Part shown: piece by piece, positions 23,009-36,424 of the stretch
How positions within the stretch are numbered: position 1 is the first letter of the stretch
Layout of the letters: every line of letters begins with the position of its first letter
Assembly (NCBI GenBank): GCA_029990175.1
Contig: JARKIP010000017.1
Span: forward strand, 34,211,001 to 34,275,000
Direction: 5' to 3'
Origin: Petunia secreta
Taxonomy: Eukaryota > Streptophyta > Magnoliopsida > Solanales > Solanaceae
Length of the DNA stretch: 64,000 bases
Translations under genes and position numbers: made by a program
The notes under the pieces: generated by a model
What the model was told of the DNA's origin: nothing
Seen by the model: the letters and a program-made list of their open reading frames with translations, nothing else
Databases searched by the model: none

Positions 23009-24849
23009 CAATAGCCCCTCCTAGTAGGGAGAGGCATGGATTCCCAATTGTTCAGCTTCACATCAGGGCCAATGTCCTGGAATTCTGCATTGCTAGATCC
23101 TTCGCCAATTTGCACCATGTTGATGCCAAAGACGTGCCTTAGATCGACCAGGAGCTTTTTCTGTTTTTCAGTCTCCTCAGTATTTTTGGAAATAGACTTG
23201 CCTCCGTTGGACCTCGTGAAAGACTGAGCGAGGCAAGGGACAGGCTTCTCAAGGGACCATTCTTGTTTCTTCATCTTCCTAGCTCTTGTTCTGTCTGCAG
23301 CGGTGGGCTTGTATCCCAGACCCCAGGTACCTCGAATGCCAAGTGGATTAATTGGATACGACATTCCTTGGAGTGATGCCCCGAGACCTTTCCCTAGTTG
23401 GAAACTGTGCCTCAACATTTCTGTAGCAATCATGACTGCCGCTTCTGACAATCTTGCTTGGGGCAAAGGCTTGCCTTCAGGAACCTCTTCCACATTGACT
23501 GCTTCAAAGGCTTGGTACATCAGAGTTGGGCTATCATTGGTGACCTCAATAACTGGAATGGACGGGTCCTTATACATTGACAAATCTCCCTCTCCGTGTA
23601 CCATGATCATCTCACGGTTCTACTCAAACTTCACAGTCTGGTGCAAAATTAACGGTACTGCGCCCGCCATATGAATCCAGGGCCTTCCCAACAGTAGATT
23701 GTAAGACGAATCCATATCGAGGACTTGGAAATCAATAGCAAAGTCCACAGGCCCAATTGTCAATGTCAGCTCGATCTCACCAATTGACTGTCTTTTTTCT
23801 CCATCAAAAGCACGGATACTCATAGTGTTGGTTCGAATTCTGTCCACGTTGATTTTCAATCTTTTCAAGGTAGACAATGGACAAATGTTCAGACCAGACC
23901 CACCGTCAACCAGCACTCTTGTGACGTAAGAGTCGTCACACTTAACAGTCAGATGCAGAGCTTTGTTGTGGCCTGTGCCTTCCATAGGCAATTCTTCATC
24001 GGTGAAAGTGATCCTGTTGACTTCAAAGATACGAGCAGCAACAACCTCCAAGTTACCAACAGTCATTTTTTCAGATACATGAGCTTCATTCAGGATTTTC
24101 AACAGAGCATGACGGTGCGCTTCAGAATGCATCAGCAGGGACAACAAAGAAATTTGAGCAGAGGTCTTCCTCAGCTGCTCCACAATAGAGTAATCTTGCA
24201 CTTTCATCTTCTTTAGAAATTCTTCTGCCTCTTTCTCAGTGACAGGTTCCTTGATGGGACTCTGATTTTCCCTAGATTGCTTTGCTTTTCTTAACTCTTC
24301 CGGGGTAAAGCACCGCCCAGAACGAGTTAGACCGCCTACTTGTATTGTTTCTGCTACAACCTCCTTTCCTATGTACATTACCACTGCCTCGGCATAGTTC
24401 CACGGGACAGCCTTGCTATCTGTCACATGGAACTGGGGTGCCTTCTTTATGACAATGGGCTCACGCATTTTGTTCAAATCATCTTCCCGAGGTGCATTTT
24501 TTATAACCAACTTCGGTTTGGTAGCAGAATCTGCTTCCCCTATCTTTCTGATGGCCCTTGAGATCACCAACTTTGGTTTCTCAGTCAAATCTGCCCCTTT
24601 CTCAGCAGCTCATTTTAATGTTAACACGGGCTTATCCAACTGGACAGACGGCTTTGTTCCTCCGGACACCACAACAGGACTTGTCTTTGAAGTGATATGC
24701 ATATTTTCCACCCCAATTGTTATTGCATCGACTAACACTATTGGCCTTGCAGATTCATTTTCAAATCCCCCCTTCTCATGTACATACCATGTGTACATCA
24801 TGGACTGGCAGAGGATTGTGATTAATGTTTGGCATTTCTGCATCTTCAA
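23005..24849 (-). pseudogene. pro: Ogre protease with glycine-rich (G-patch-like) C-terminal region
   Basis: One frame, broken by TAA near 24610 and TAG near 23620. The aspartic protease motif is VLVDGGSGLNICPLSTL, followed by NLLLGRPWIHMAGAVP; the catalytic D is kept and the next two residues are GG. Downstream the segment FQLGKGLGASLQG ... WGLGYKP has the spacing of conserved glycines of a G-patch. Basic and K/E-rich linkers lie between gag and protease (EAEEFLKKMKVQDYSIVEQL). Ends at the predicted splice donor. Confidence 0.8.
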
Positions 24850-26689
24850 TCACGATTTGGTTGTTGTCAATCAGATCTTGCACCACTCTCTTGAGATAAT
24901 AGCAATCTTCTGTATCATGCCCTGGTGCGCCCGAGTAGTAATCACAATACCGAGAGTGGTCCACTTTCCCAGTAGGATTCATGTTTCCTTGAATTGGCTT
25001 TATCATGTTCAAGGCTCGCAATTTCTCAAAGATACTGGTGTAAGATTCCCCAATTGGTGTGAATTCCCTCGTTTTCTCTTCTCGAGCCTTCTTGAATTCA
25101 GCCCTTGGACGAAAGCCTACAGGACCTCTTAGTCGGTAGGTAGGGTTAGGCGGAGCCTGATAATGATTATGTGGAGCTTGGTGAATGGGATATGTAGGCT
25201 GTTGGGCTGGCGCGCGCCATTGCGGATAAGATGTTGGGGCATATGGCTGCGCTGCGTGTACAGAGTATTGGGGTGGAGGTATGGAGTATTGTGTATTTTA
25301 TGGTGGGTAATAGTGTTGCAAATGGGGTGTTTGTGGAGCTTGGTATGAATTAGGATGGCTGTATCGCTCCTCGTTCCACCTTCGCGAACCCGACCCTACC
25401 ATGGCCACATCTTCTTTCTTTTTCTTAGCAAACCCTGCTGCCCCTGTTTGCACAGCCTGTGTGGTTACTTTCAGTGCGGTCTGTCTCACAATCTTACCAG
25501 TTTTGACTCCCCTCTCAATCATTTCTCCCATCTTGACGACTTCACTAAACGGTTTCCCAAAGGCGGCGATCAATGCACCATAGAACGCCTCATCCTGCGC
25601 CTCGATGAACAAACGGACCATGTCATCGTCCGGGATTGCGGGGCTCACTCGAGCGGCCTGCTCGCGCCATCTGAGGGCATACTCCCTAAAGCTTTCGCTT
25701 GGCTTCTTTTTTATCGCATCCAAAGAGGATCGATCTGGCAAAACCTCAATGTGGTACTTGTACTGGTCGTCGAATGCTTGCGCCATGTCATCAAATGCCA
25801 ACCATTTAGTTACATCCTGCCTCATGAACCATACGGCAGCTGTACCCCCCAAGCTTTCGGAAAAGTAGGCTATCAACAACTTGTCTTTCTTGACCCCTCT
25901 CATTTTGTTGCAGTAGGTCTTCATATGAACTCTTGGATCTCCTTGCCCGGTGTATAGATCAAACTTTGGCACTATGAACCCTTCTGGCAATTACAATTCG
26001 AGGTAGGGGCAAAGATCCTTGAAAGAAATATTGGTATGATCTCCATAGCCCTGAATGATCCTTACTGCTTGTTCTAGGCCCTTCACCTTTCTCAGAACCT
26101 CGCTCTCATCAAGCTTTCCTGATCAATCAACCTCAACTTGAGACTCGCGATGGAACCCCTGATCATATGTGTCACTGTGTCAAAAATTGGGTTCATGGTA
26201 CTGATCATAATGATGATCCCCAGCCTAGAGATGCGGTTCGCTGTTGGACCTGGCCATAGCAGGCCTAGCTGGGCCCCAAAAAATTGGAACCTGTGGGAGA
26301 GGTGAGCCATACTGTCCCTGTGGTGGGGGTGGACCATATTGCCCCTGTGGTGGATGTTGTCCATACTGCCCTTGAGGTGGAGGTGGTGGGGGCGGCGCAT
26401 GAGGGCGCACATCAGCTTCTTTTGTTGGACCATGACTAGTGCCAAAACCAGGGAATAGGTCGGATCCTCGACTGCCGTAGATGTGTCCGGTGCTCGCTGG
26501 CTAGCTGTTGGCATAAGCCCATCTAGGAGGTTTGGCATGGGAGGAGGTGCCCGTCCCGTGGTTATCGAATGATGCATGTCTACCAGGAATTGTTTCAGAG
26601 TCAGGCCTCTTCTGTCGTCCTATCATTTTCTTTGGAACCGGAATCAGATTTGTCTCCTTCAGTGGCCATGTTACCAAGTGGAATTTCAA
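24776..26689 (-). pseudogene. gag: Ogre gag, several stops and frameshifts
   Basis: The best-preserved part is 25990-25298: LPEGFIVPKFDLYTGQGDP, AVWFMRQDVTKWLAFDD and KKPSESFREYALRWREQAA, the retrotransposon gag core of Tat/Ogre type. Upstream the same frame has P/Q-rich repeats PPPPQGQYG (26300-26400) with stop codons between. Downstream it reaches a zinc-binding-like motif CDYYSGAPGHDTEDC at about 24950-24990. A frameshift near 24800 precedes the protease frame. Gag probably began near 26670 (MATEGDKSDSG in another frame). Confidence 0.82.
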
Positions 26690-27270
26690 GTACCTTTGAG
26701 TTAGTTGTGTAAGAGTGGAGTAATGCCAGAGCGCTGCACCAAATCACTGGTAATCTAGTCTTGTCTGCGAACGAAACATGTTAGGAGACACGATATTTAT
26801 AAGCCAAGCGCGCCTACAAGCCTAAAGTCGTCATGCATCATCCCGAATCAAGACAAAGCGGGTCCTCTCTTTTTCTTTTCTTTTTTTTCCTTTTTTTTTT
26901 TGTTTTTGTTTTTGTCCTTCCCTTTTTCCTCTCTTTTCTTTTCGCTCTTTTTTTTTCCATATCATATATCTTTTCAAATGTAAGAGGGGTCAAAAATCAT
27001 ATTGAAAAAAAAAGGAATGTATTTAAGATAATAAAGAGACACAATTTTGGATTTTCTGATTTCCTTTTCATAAATGCCGAAACAGTACAATATAAAAAGC
27101 CCGCCGACAATATGGGGCAATAGTAGTACTCCTACAAATTAAAATAAACAAACTAGACCGACTGTTCGAAATAGAAATACCAATACATAATAAAAGCTAC
27201 AACATGTCCAAGATGCTAAATGAATGACAAAAGGCAATGAGCTGCATCATCTCGGACTGGCATATATCTG
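26690..27270. other. Ogre spacer between gag and ORF1
   Basis: No gene. T-rich/A-rich runs at about 26865-26960. Separates ORF1 from gag, as in other Ogre elements. Confidence 0.55.
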
Positions 27271-29174
27271 CTAAGGTGATCCGGGCCCTGCCTCAGCTGG
27301 CTCCTTTGGATCTGACTCAAATGGCTCGTCGAGATCTTCTTCTGGTGGCTCCTCGGGATCTACTGGTGGGCCTTCCACCAAGGTGCGGCGCAATCCATCC
27401 AAATTTTCTGCAACTCTGGTGACGAAGGGAAGCACATGTGGAAGTAGGTCCTCCGCGGGCAACCTCCTATAGTCACCGATAGTCCGTGCAACATATACAG
27501 CAGAGTCATAAACCTGCCGATAAGCTACACTGATAGTCTGTCTTGCAGCCTGTATATCCTGAAGTTGGCCCTGTGCTAGCTCCCTGAGCTGCTCTCCCTG
27601 CTCCAGTGCCCTGTCAAGTCGAGCTCGAGCATCCATGGCATCCCGAAGATGATAATCCTCCCTTCTCCTGCTCTCCACCAAAGCTGCCCTGTCGGTGTCC
27701 CGCTCTGTCAATGCGTCAGAGTGCATAACACGGAGTCGTCTGAATGTGTCCAGGTGCTGATGCGTGAGACCCTCACTCTCAACCAAAGCAGCTCGAGCGG
27801 CATCCCTCTGAGAACGAAGACGGTAGACCAGACCCGCATATCTCTCCTCAGTCTCTACCCTATGCATCTCTATCTTCATGTCAATCCTGAGTGCCTCATC
27901 ATACGGTCCCTTAACCGTTTTCGCTGGCATAGCTACCAAAGCAGGCTGTCGGCCGAACCAGAAAACATACTCAGGAGTGACCTCGCCTCTGAATCGATCT
28001 ATAACCTGTGTGCTGGAGGTCAAAGGTCTCATATTATCCCAAATGGAGAACCACTGAGTGTGCCTAGGAAACTCACCGCTAATATGCTCAAGGCGATACT
28101 CTCCCACGGCCTCTACCCTAGGTACACCCTGAACGCGCCCAAGCTGTCGGAGCACCCGGGTAGGGCAATAAGGCTTGGCTCCCTTATGACCCATCAATAC
28201 TAGAAAAGGACGATCCATACTACCATATATTCCCTCTTTCGAGGGGTACCAACTAACCTGCCACCGGATATTCTTCAAAGTGAGCTCGCTCAAGTACTGT
28301 GCACACCCATCAAAGCTCTCAGGTAGATCAAGATGTCGAGCCCGATAATAAAGGGTGTTCAAATGGCATTTAGGCTCATCGGGTAGTGGAGTACGGTCAG
28401 AACGGCCAAACAAATGTTCAACGAACCATACTTGCAACAACAAGTTGCAACCCTCGAAAAATCGGGCCCCTTCCTCTTTCCATCGAGTCAAAGCACGATA
28501 AATACTGCCCAAGATCATCGGCACAACAGTAGAATTTCGAACTCCCCCAAATAGAGCTCTCACGATCCAAGAGGTATGGATAGAGATCTGTCCATTCTCC
28601 ATCGGGAAGACCATAAGACCAAGGAAAGCGAAAATGAAAGCTCTTTCCCTAAGGTTATTCCATTGCTCATGGCTCAACATAGTGATGAATTCCGGCCGAT
28701 GCTCTGTGTAACCATCTCCCCGCCCATAAAGAGCATAAAGATACTCCAGACTTACCCAACCTGAGGCCAAACTCACTAACTGTGTATCAGAGCGCAGACT
28801 CATGTCCCGTAGGAACTCCTCGACCCTCACAAAGCGAGGTGCTATGCGCTTCTTTGTCCTAAACACTGCATTAGTCAAACCCGAGATCTCTTCTAAAGTA
28901 GGAGTCATCTCAACATCACCAAACACAAAGGTATTTTGACTCGGTTCCAATACCGAATCAAAGCATTTACTAGTTCCCGGCCTAGGGCAAACTTAGGGTT
29001 AAGAAAATGTGTCATTTCCCCAATTCTCGCATTCACAACCCATTTCTGCTTTTCACTCAAATGGTACCACCAATCCCTCAATAATGGAGGACATTTATCG
29101 ACCATCTTAATAGGCGGCGGAGTAGATCCCTCAGGAAACTTCCTTTTTCCTACTCTAGATGATGATGCAGCCAT
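27271..29174 (-). pseudogene. Ogre ORF1: plant-mobile-domain-like protein, one frameshift
   Basis: Begins MAASSSRVGKRKFPEG at 29174. The frame changes once near 28945, after NALIRYWN, and resumes at NTFVFGDVEMTPTLEEISGL, a hallmark of the plant mobile domain (aminotransferase-like PMD) family. The domain continues for about 300 residues (VSLEYLYALYGRGDGY, IARALFGG-like IVRALFGGVRNS, SIYRALTRWKEEG). A long helical region rich in R, E, A and L follows (REDYHLRDAMDARARLDRAL), then a proline/acidic tail. An extra ORF upstream of gag is an Ogre hallmark. Its role in the element is not known to me; PMD proteins of plants act in nuclear silencing and development. Confidence 0.72.
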
Positions 29175-29245
29175 GATACCTATTTTTATTAAAAATGAAG
29201 GATTAGGACCGAGAAAACTTTGGACAAAATTTGTAAAACAACACT

Positions 29246-29587
29246 AAAACGGACAAGCCGACTCAAACAAAATTTTTACATGATTGACTAGGCTAGACAA
29301 ATAGAAACAAAACTTGTCAATGTTTTACAAAACAAGACGACTCTATTTTGATTTTCTAATTTTTTGAACAAAATTTGGCATGACAACGACACCAAAATTT
29401 GACTATTGACATTAAAACGGACAATCCAACTCAAATAAAATATTTACATGATTCGACTAGCCTAGACAAATAGAAACAAAACTTGTCAATGTTTTACAAA
29501 ACAAGACGACTCTATTTTGATTTTTTTTATTTTCTAATTTTGAACAAAATTTGACATGACAACGCCACCAAAATTTGACTATTGACG
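29246..29587. repeat. 168-bp tandem duplication in Ogre leader
   Basis: Two copies (29246-29413 and 29414 to about 29587) share AAAACGGACAA, ACATGATT, TAGACAAATAGAAACAAAAC and AACAAGACGACTCTATTTTG with a few differences. Confidence 0.75.
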
Positions 29588-30312
29588 TTTGTTTTTTTCT
29601 TTTATTTTTTCACAAAATTGGCCATTATAACGGCGTGAAATTGGCTTTAAAATCTTTGCCGACAATGGGAAAAGGAACATTGACACGCTAATATTTTGAA
29701 AATCTGAAATTGCCCCTCTTAACAAAGTGTCTCTTCCCTCACTTTTTTTTCCATCATTTTTCCAAACTAACCCGCTTTCCCTCGATAAACGGTCAGCATA
29801 ACGGCCTCCCTAGATGCAACACAGAAGATGCCACTATTGTCTTTCTGGGGCGTGGGCCCCATCTAGACTCTAAAGGGTCATCCTAGACAAGTACGGTACC
29901 GGTGTAGCACACCTCACTTAGTCTAATGACATGCAAATAAATCGGCCTAGATAAAAGCACAGATTCAACTCTAGGTGACTCAATGGGTTCATGTTCTATA
30001 GTTTCTGGCAATTTGGAAGTGCCTCGGGGGTACCGATCGACAACGTCTGACGGCCTAACCCAACGCACCTCCTCCTAAAAAGGGTTAACTTTTTGTGTCC
30101 TGAGACACGACAGAAATTCCAGACGCCGAAGCGAGACTGGCGTGCATGTGTGCAGTGTTCCAGAAGACTCAGATGTGTACGAGAGAAGACAGTTGTGTAT
30201 ATACAGTTCAACATATCAAAGCAGTAACATTCAAGGCAGCATATACAAACAATATTTAAAAGCCGAAAGTGACAAAGTTTAAAGCCTGAGATTCTCAATT
30301 TTACTGTTTTGT
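29588..30312 (-). other. Ogre 5' leader, non-coding
   Basis: No gene supported between the primer site and the tandem duplication. Confidence 0.5.
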
Positions 30313-30330
30313 TCCCCAGCGGAGTCACCA
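30313..30330 (-). other. Ogre primer binding site (tRNA-Arg type)
   Basis: Minus strand TGGTGACTCCGCTGGGGA, four bases from the LTR end. The plus strand reads like a tRNA 3' end with CCA. Ogre elements are known to use tRNA-Arg; the tRNA identity here rests on that. Confidence 0.65.
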
Positions 30331-30334
30331 AGGC

Positions 30335-33300
30335 TGTCACACCCCTTTTTTCCGCGTTCCCGCTTGTGGGAGGGCGTTTCGGGTTTAGGAATGCGCTTAT
30401 AGGATTTTTATGATTATTTGGCGCTATCCCGAGTTAGGGTTTCCATTTAAGGAAGTGACGGTGTTCCAAGGTACAAATTGTTTATTTAAATTCGGAGTCG
30501 CCACTTGACAAGTTTAAGATGTGCCAAGTCACCCATAAGGGTACCTTGGAACACCTATGACTCATTAGTGGTCTGCGTTAGAGTTCCGGGTAAGGATCTC
30601 GGTTGACTCTCGGGAAGGGGTTAGGCACCCTCGAGTCCTGTGTCAAGCACAGTTGCTTTTATTGACGCATTCCGGCTATATGGAATATTTTATTGTATTC
30701 GCCTTTATTTATTTCCTTTGCTACGCTTTGATTCATTATTTTTTATTGTATCTTTTTGTTTCAGTGACTCGGCCGAATATTTTCGCGCAGGCACTTCACC
30801 CGTTCGAAACCTTATCAACCTTGATTTGAGTCTCAATTTTTGTATTTTATTTATTTTTGGTCAAACTCGAATTTATAATTCAGCTTGATTTTGCTATATG
30901 TATCGCATTTACTTTCGACACATTTTTCTTTATTTAGATACGGCTTGATTCAATATTTACAAATGTATTTTATTTAAAAAACCGAATATGGTCGCGCAGG
31001 CACTTCACCTGTTCGAGATCATCCGATTTAAATAAACTACACTTGAATCAATTTTATTTGGTTTCAGATACTAATGTCCCTTAGCTTATTCATTTATCCT
31101 TCACCTAATTTTGATTTTTTCGTTCATTATAACTAGAGAAATTACTAAATTTACGTTTGAACACTATTGAGGCCTTAAGGTTAAAGGACTAAGTTAAATG
31201 ATCTAGCTTTGCAAAATTTCGGCCCATTTATATAAAAAACTTGAGCGTCAGTTTATTTCACAAAAAGAGGATTATATCATATGTCCTATTTTGTCTACTT
31301 GTTTCAATGTTTAGCCATATTAGAGACCCTATGGTTATTTTTAGCCCATAAACTTATAAAAGTTACTGTATATTTATTATGCTTCCCTCAATGTTTGATG
31401 TACATCCATTTATCTTTTCAGTTTTTTAAAGATTAAAGTCTTGCTAAACAATTGTGGATTTGGATTGAGAAGATCAATTTGCAACTGCGCTGGACTATTT
31501 CTGCAAATAAAAATTTCTTTCCTGACGTTATGGTTCTACAGATTGCATAAACAGTCCCTTTTTATGTTGGTTTCAAATCTTGCCCTCTTTAACAAATTTA
31601 GGAAAAGGTGACGTTACTGTGTCCTTTTCAAAAAAAAAATGATTTGCATTAGGCAGCCCCCGTTTGATGCTAGCCTCAGATCTGACCCCTTTGACAAATT
31701 TTGGTATTACTTTGCTTATTTTAGTTCAAATCTGCCCTAGTGTTTACAATGGAGGTTGTTATCAAGGCATGTAACATAACATTTAACAAAGGATCTGAAT
31801 ATATTCATGGATAGCAATAATATGACACATAAATAGGCTTTAAGTAACTCATTTCATACATGCTTGAACACAAGGTCATAAGCTAAATACATACTAGATT
31901 TGAGGAACACCTAATAGCAAAAATGGAGCTCCAAACTAGCAAATGGACCAGCAACTAACAGCCACACCAGGGGAACAACCAGCAACAAACCTCAAACCAT
32001 CAACCAGAAACAACCATCTTTCTTTTTATCTCTTTTTTTTTCTATGTATTTTTTCACTCTTTTTCAATTCTCAGATCTCTTTTTTTCTAAGTAATTGTGG
32101 AGTAAATGCAGTGCATTCAATGTCTTTTTACCTGCCTTCAATGAGAGAGTAAATACTCTCTTTTATAGGAGAGAAGAGGCCAGCTTGTTGGGTACAGCTA
32201 AGGGGGTCCAAAGCCCCATATTTCTCTCCCTTTTCTAAAAAATTCAGACAAGCATGCTAAACCATAAATGCCCTGTTTGGAGCCTTACTCAATAGGGAAA
32301 GGCAGAGAAGGAGCTGCCTTTGCCAAGCTTTCTTACCTTTCTCAGCTATACATAATATCTGCCTCATTAATGAGGCTGATTCCATTGGAATTCAAAGGGC
32401 CATGGATTCAAAATTCAAATAAACTCATTTTCCTATTTTCAGATTTTACTTCCAAAAGTCGTAAACTTAAAGCTTTTCCCCAAATTTCTTAAGTTGATTA
32501 TAACTCATCAAAATTGATATTCAAATCAAACCTCAAACTAAGCAAAATGACCCTACTATGACTTAACACTTGACATACAAACACCAGGACTGGGCAGGAT
32601 ATTCACCATCTTCAAAACTCTCAGATTATCAAGATTAATTATTCGACTATTCCCTGGCAGTGAGTTCAAACAGAGATACATAACACAAGCAAGAACTTAT
32701 CATTGATTTTGCTTAGACATCGGTGTTCAGGGCCCCAAACTGTTACATGCTTTCATTCAATCAAACACGCTTGGATTGACTCAAATAATCTAATACAAAC
32801 ATAAGTGATTCATGCTTTTCGAAACAAACAAATAGAACAGGAAATAGCATACTACTATCATGCTGGACAACAAATTTCAAATTCAAACAATCTTAACGCT
32901 TGAACGGGAAAGCACGTGATTCAGCTTGTTTCACGCTCAATTGATCCAGACTTTATCCCTATTCATTCCAAACGGGTGATTTAAGAAAAACGTTCGACTA
33001 TACAAACCGCGAACCAGCAAGCATACAAACACCACGTAATTTATACCAGTATCCTCGCTAATCATGGAATCCTAATCTAATCTAATCACTAATCAAAGTA
33101 GAGAAAATAATAATAAAATAAAACAAACAAGCTTATACCAAACCAAATCCGCAATCATTATGGCAGAATTACCACCGCTGCCTAGCCATCGTTGTCGCTG
33201 TATCAACACCATCATCACAGCCTCGTAGTGGAACCAACATAGCTGACTGCCTTGACACGTGCAAGACACGCGCTGAAACAACAACACGCCCTCGACATCG

Positions 33301-34472
33301 CTGCAACAACACCCTCATCGCAACATCTCAGTCCATCATCACAATCCAAATACCCAAACACCACCACAAACCCGAGCATCATCAGTTTCATCATCGACAC
33401 CATAGTTGCTGCAACTCCGTCCGCTATCACCACTGCCCTAGCCATTTCTGTTTCATCGACGCACTATGATCATCAACAAACGATCATCACAACCCCATCA
33501 AAACAATTTATCGCAATAGCCCCTAAAACCACATCATCAATGCCTCGGCATCTCCAAAACATCGTCGTCTCAGTTCTACCACTGAGTCACCACTGCTTCA
33601 ACTTGTCAGAAACAGCCAAGCCCTATTCCAACCTTCGAAACAACATCAAAAAAAACCAACTTTCGCCAATCAAAATGTAGCTGCACCTCCCCGTTTTTTT
33701 AAACACCCAACCAAACAAAACTGACCCTCTCGTTAGCCATTCAGATCCGTTTCCCTTTTTCTTCTAACGGAAACGATCCCATTTGGAGTTGTTTCAGCTA
33801 GAAGAAGAAAAGAACGGAAAGAGGAGAGAGAGAGTGATGGATATATGTTAAAGTTCAACGAAAAAGCCGAAGACTCACCAGAAAAACTTTGACCGTGTCT
33901 TTCAAACTCCGATCTTCACCAAATCCTTGTGATTTTGGAACAAACATCACGGGGAATGGATCGAGGGGGTCGAGGAGCGCCTGGGAACGTAAAGTTTGTT
34001 ACTTCACGGCGGCGGAGGACGGTGGCGCCGCTGGCAGTGGCGATTTCCGGCGGCCACCTCTAATTTGGCAAGGGTTTCATTGTTTCTAAAGGTGTGGGTG
34101 AGAAATGGACAAAAATAGCAAAGCTTTGGCTTTTATATGAAGAGCCATTGGGCCGGGTCAGTTTGGGGAATTGGGCTGGACGTTGGGCTGATTTTCTTTT
34201 ATCAATAGCCATTAACCCATATTGTCAATTACACAAAAATCAACATAAAATAATAATCAATTACTAAATTAAAGCATGCTAACACATAAAATGTCATATT
34301 GACACTAACCACACATGATTCTATTTTTTTCAATAATTTTTCTAATATTTTTATCTAACAAATTAAATTAACACGGCTAAATAAAGGATAGAATATAGCA
34401 AAAAATCACATAATAATTAAAACAGTTATTTTATATAATTTATATTTTTGATGCCAAAATTAGGTGATTACA
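30335..34472 (-). repeat. Ogre 5' LTR (4,138 bp)
   Basis: Partner of 13064-17207. By eye about 15 differences in the first 330 bp of plus-strand alignment and fewer elsewhere, plus small indels. Confidence 0.93.
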
Positions 34473-36114
34473 GTATGAATTAAGTCTAAGGGTTCATAAT
34501 TCCTTTCAACTGATTTGTAAGGATGTTTGACATACTTAAACTCAACGCATATTTGACATTTTGATTTTTCACATTCAAATTTAGGCAGTACTTCCAAATT
34601 GATCATTTTACGCAAGGTTTTAAAATTGACATGTCCCAACCGAGAGTGCCATAAATTGTTTGACTCAAGCAAATAAGATTAAGCTGAAATTTTATTCATA
34701 TTGTCAACGACCATTACATTCAGCTTGAAAAGGCCCTTCTTTAGGTAACCTTTTCCTACAAACAGATCATTCTTAGTTAATACAACTTTATCAGAAACAA
34801 AAACACACTTAAACCCGTTCTTGACGAGAAGTGCAGTAGAGACTAAGTTCTTCCTAATTTCAGGAATTTGAAGGACGTTGTTTAGAGTCACCACCTTGCC
34901 AGAAGTCATCTTAAGAAAGACTTTTCCATTTCCTTCAATCTTGGCCGTTTCAGAATTTCCCATAAAAATTATTTCATCCATTCCAGCGGGAGCATAGGAG
35001 GCAAAAGCTTCTTTAACTGCCCAGACATGATGGGTGGCTCATGAGTCGATCCACCATTCTTTTGGATTCAAACCAAGTTACATTCGGAAATCACTGTACA
35101 TAGATCAATTTCTTGAACTCCTTGGGAAATTACGCTCTCTTCAACCATGTTGGCTTGAAACTTCTCCTTTTCTTGTCCTTGTCCTTGTCCTTCCTTGGGG
35201 CACGCAATCAGAGTACTTATGTTCGGCCTTGCCACAGTTGTAGCAGTTACCCTTGAATTTTTCCTTATCAGGGTAATTCTTCTTTCCTGAAGACCTCTTT
35301 CTCTTATTTTGTTTTGGAGTATGTTCAACAATATTTGCTCCCTCAATTGTTGAACTTCCATGGGACTTCTTTTCAGCAGACTTGTTATCCTCTTCAATCC
35401 TTAAGCGGACGATCAAATCTTCAAGCGACATCTCCTTGCGCTTATGTTTCAAGTAACTCTTGAAGTCCTTCCAAAGTGGAGGCAGTTTTTCAATAATTGC
35501 AGCTACTTGAAATGCTTCATAGATATTCAAACCTTCAATGTACAAGGTGTTAATAATAACACAATTAATTATTCTAACAAAAGCATTAATTATGATTATA
35601 CCTTCAGCAAGAAGATCATGAATGATCACTTGAAGTTCTTGGACTGGGGACACAACAGATTTACCATCAACCATTTTGTAGTCCAAAAACTTGGCAGCCA
35701 CAAACTTCTTCAGCTCGGCATCCTCAGTTTTGTACTTCTTTTCAAGAGCATTCCACAACTCCTTGGACGTATCAATGTTGCTATAAAAATTGTACAAATC
35801 ATCTTCCAATCCGCTAAGAATATAATTCTTGCAAAGGAAGTCGGAATGTTTCCATGCCTAAGTAAAGAGGAAACGTTCATTGTCCGGAGTTCCATCAGGT
35901 AATACAAGAACGTCTTCTTTGATGAACTTTTGCAGACTCAAAGTAGTCAGGTAAAAGAACATCTTTTGTTGCCACCTTTTGAAATCAATCCCATAAAATT
36001 TCCTAGGTTTTTTGTCGGTGCTGGCACCACAATTAGCCCTGCCGGAGGACGGCTTGAACTTGCCCCAGCATTAGCAGCAACTGCTGCATTATTTGCAACA
36101 TTATCCGTTGTCAT
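34473..36114 (-). pseudogene. gag-pol: copia-2 gag, protease-linker and pre-integrase, right of Ogre
   Basis: Gag probably starts MTTDNVANNAAV at 36114. A frameshift near 36000 and a stop near 35858 follow. Gag core at 35809-35141 includes ELWNALEKKYKTEDAELKKF and EDLIVRLRIEEDNK, with a zinc knuckle CYNCGKAEHKYSDC (CX2CX4HX4C). The protease active-site segment is poor; 34981-34679 covers its later part (LNNVLQIPEIRKNLVS). The pre-integrase block (LWHSRLGHVNFKTL, CQICVEFK) is at 34672-34473 and ends at the Ogre target site. Confidence 0.8.
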
Positions 36115-36424
36115 TTCTGTCAAAATAAAATAGACAGATTCAGTAAATGGTGAAGTATTTAAATCTTCAAACCAGACTTAACAACATAGTGAAGAGATTA
36201 TTCTTCAAACTGATTTAAACAACACAACGAAGAGATTATTCTTCAAACTGATTTAAACAGCACAGTATAGAGATTATTCTTCAAACTGATTAGGAGTAGA
36301 AAAATCACACAGATTTTTAATCTCCAACTAACAGTAACGTTAGGAGTAGAAAACCACGAAAGCTTTAGTCTCCATAGTCACTAAGAAAATCAAAACAGAA
36401 AGTATAAATAAGATTCTTTAAGCT
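36115..36424 (-). repeat. copia-2 leader with short tandem repeats
   Basis: Three tandem units of about 43 bp at roughly 36165-36290, each with GAAGAGATTATTCTTCAAAC and TGATTTAAACA. Then two copies of a TTAGGAGTAGAAAA unit (36289, 36340). I could not identify a primer binding site next to the LTR end. Confidence 0.6.

Larger units (their letters stand above)
13064..34472 (-). mobile_element. Ogre/Tat-type Ty3/gypsy element, 21,409 bp
   Basis: LTR copies at 13064-17207 and 30335-34472 start TGTCACACCCC and end GGTGATTACA on the plus strand. Perfect 5-bp target duplications GTATG lie at 13059-13063 and 34473-34477. On the minus strand the order is 5' LTR, tRNA primer site, ORF1, gag, protease, predicted intron, RT/RNase H, second RNase H, integrase, 3' tandem repeats, polypurine tract, 3' LTR. 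The very long LTRs, extra ORF1, intron between protease and RT, and second RNase H are the known hallmarks of Ogre within the Tat lineage. Coding regions carry scattered stops and frameshifts, so this copy is probably not autonomous now. LTRs differ by about 3-5% in sampled parts. Confidence 0.93.
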
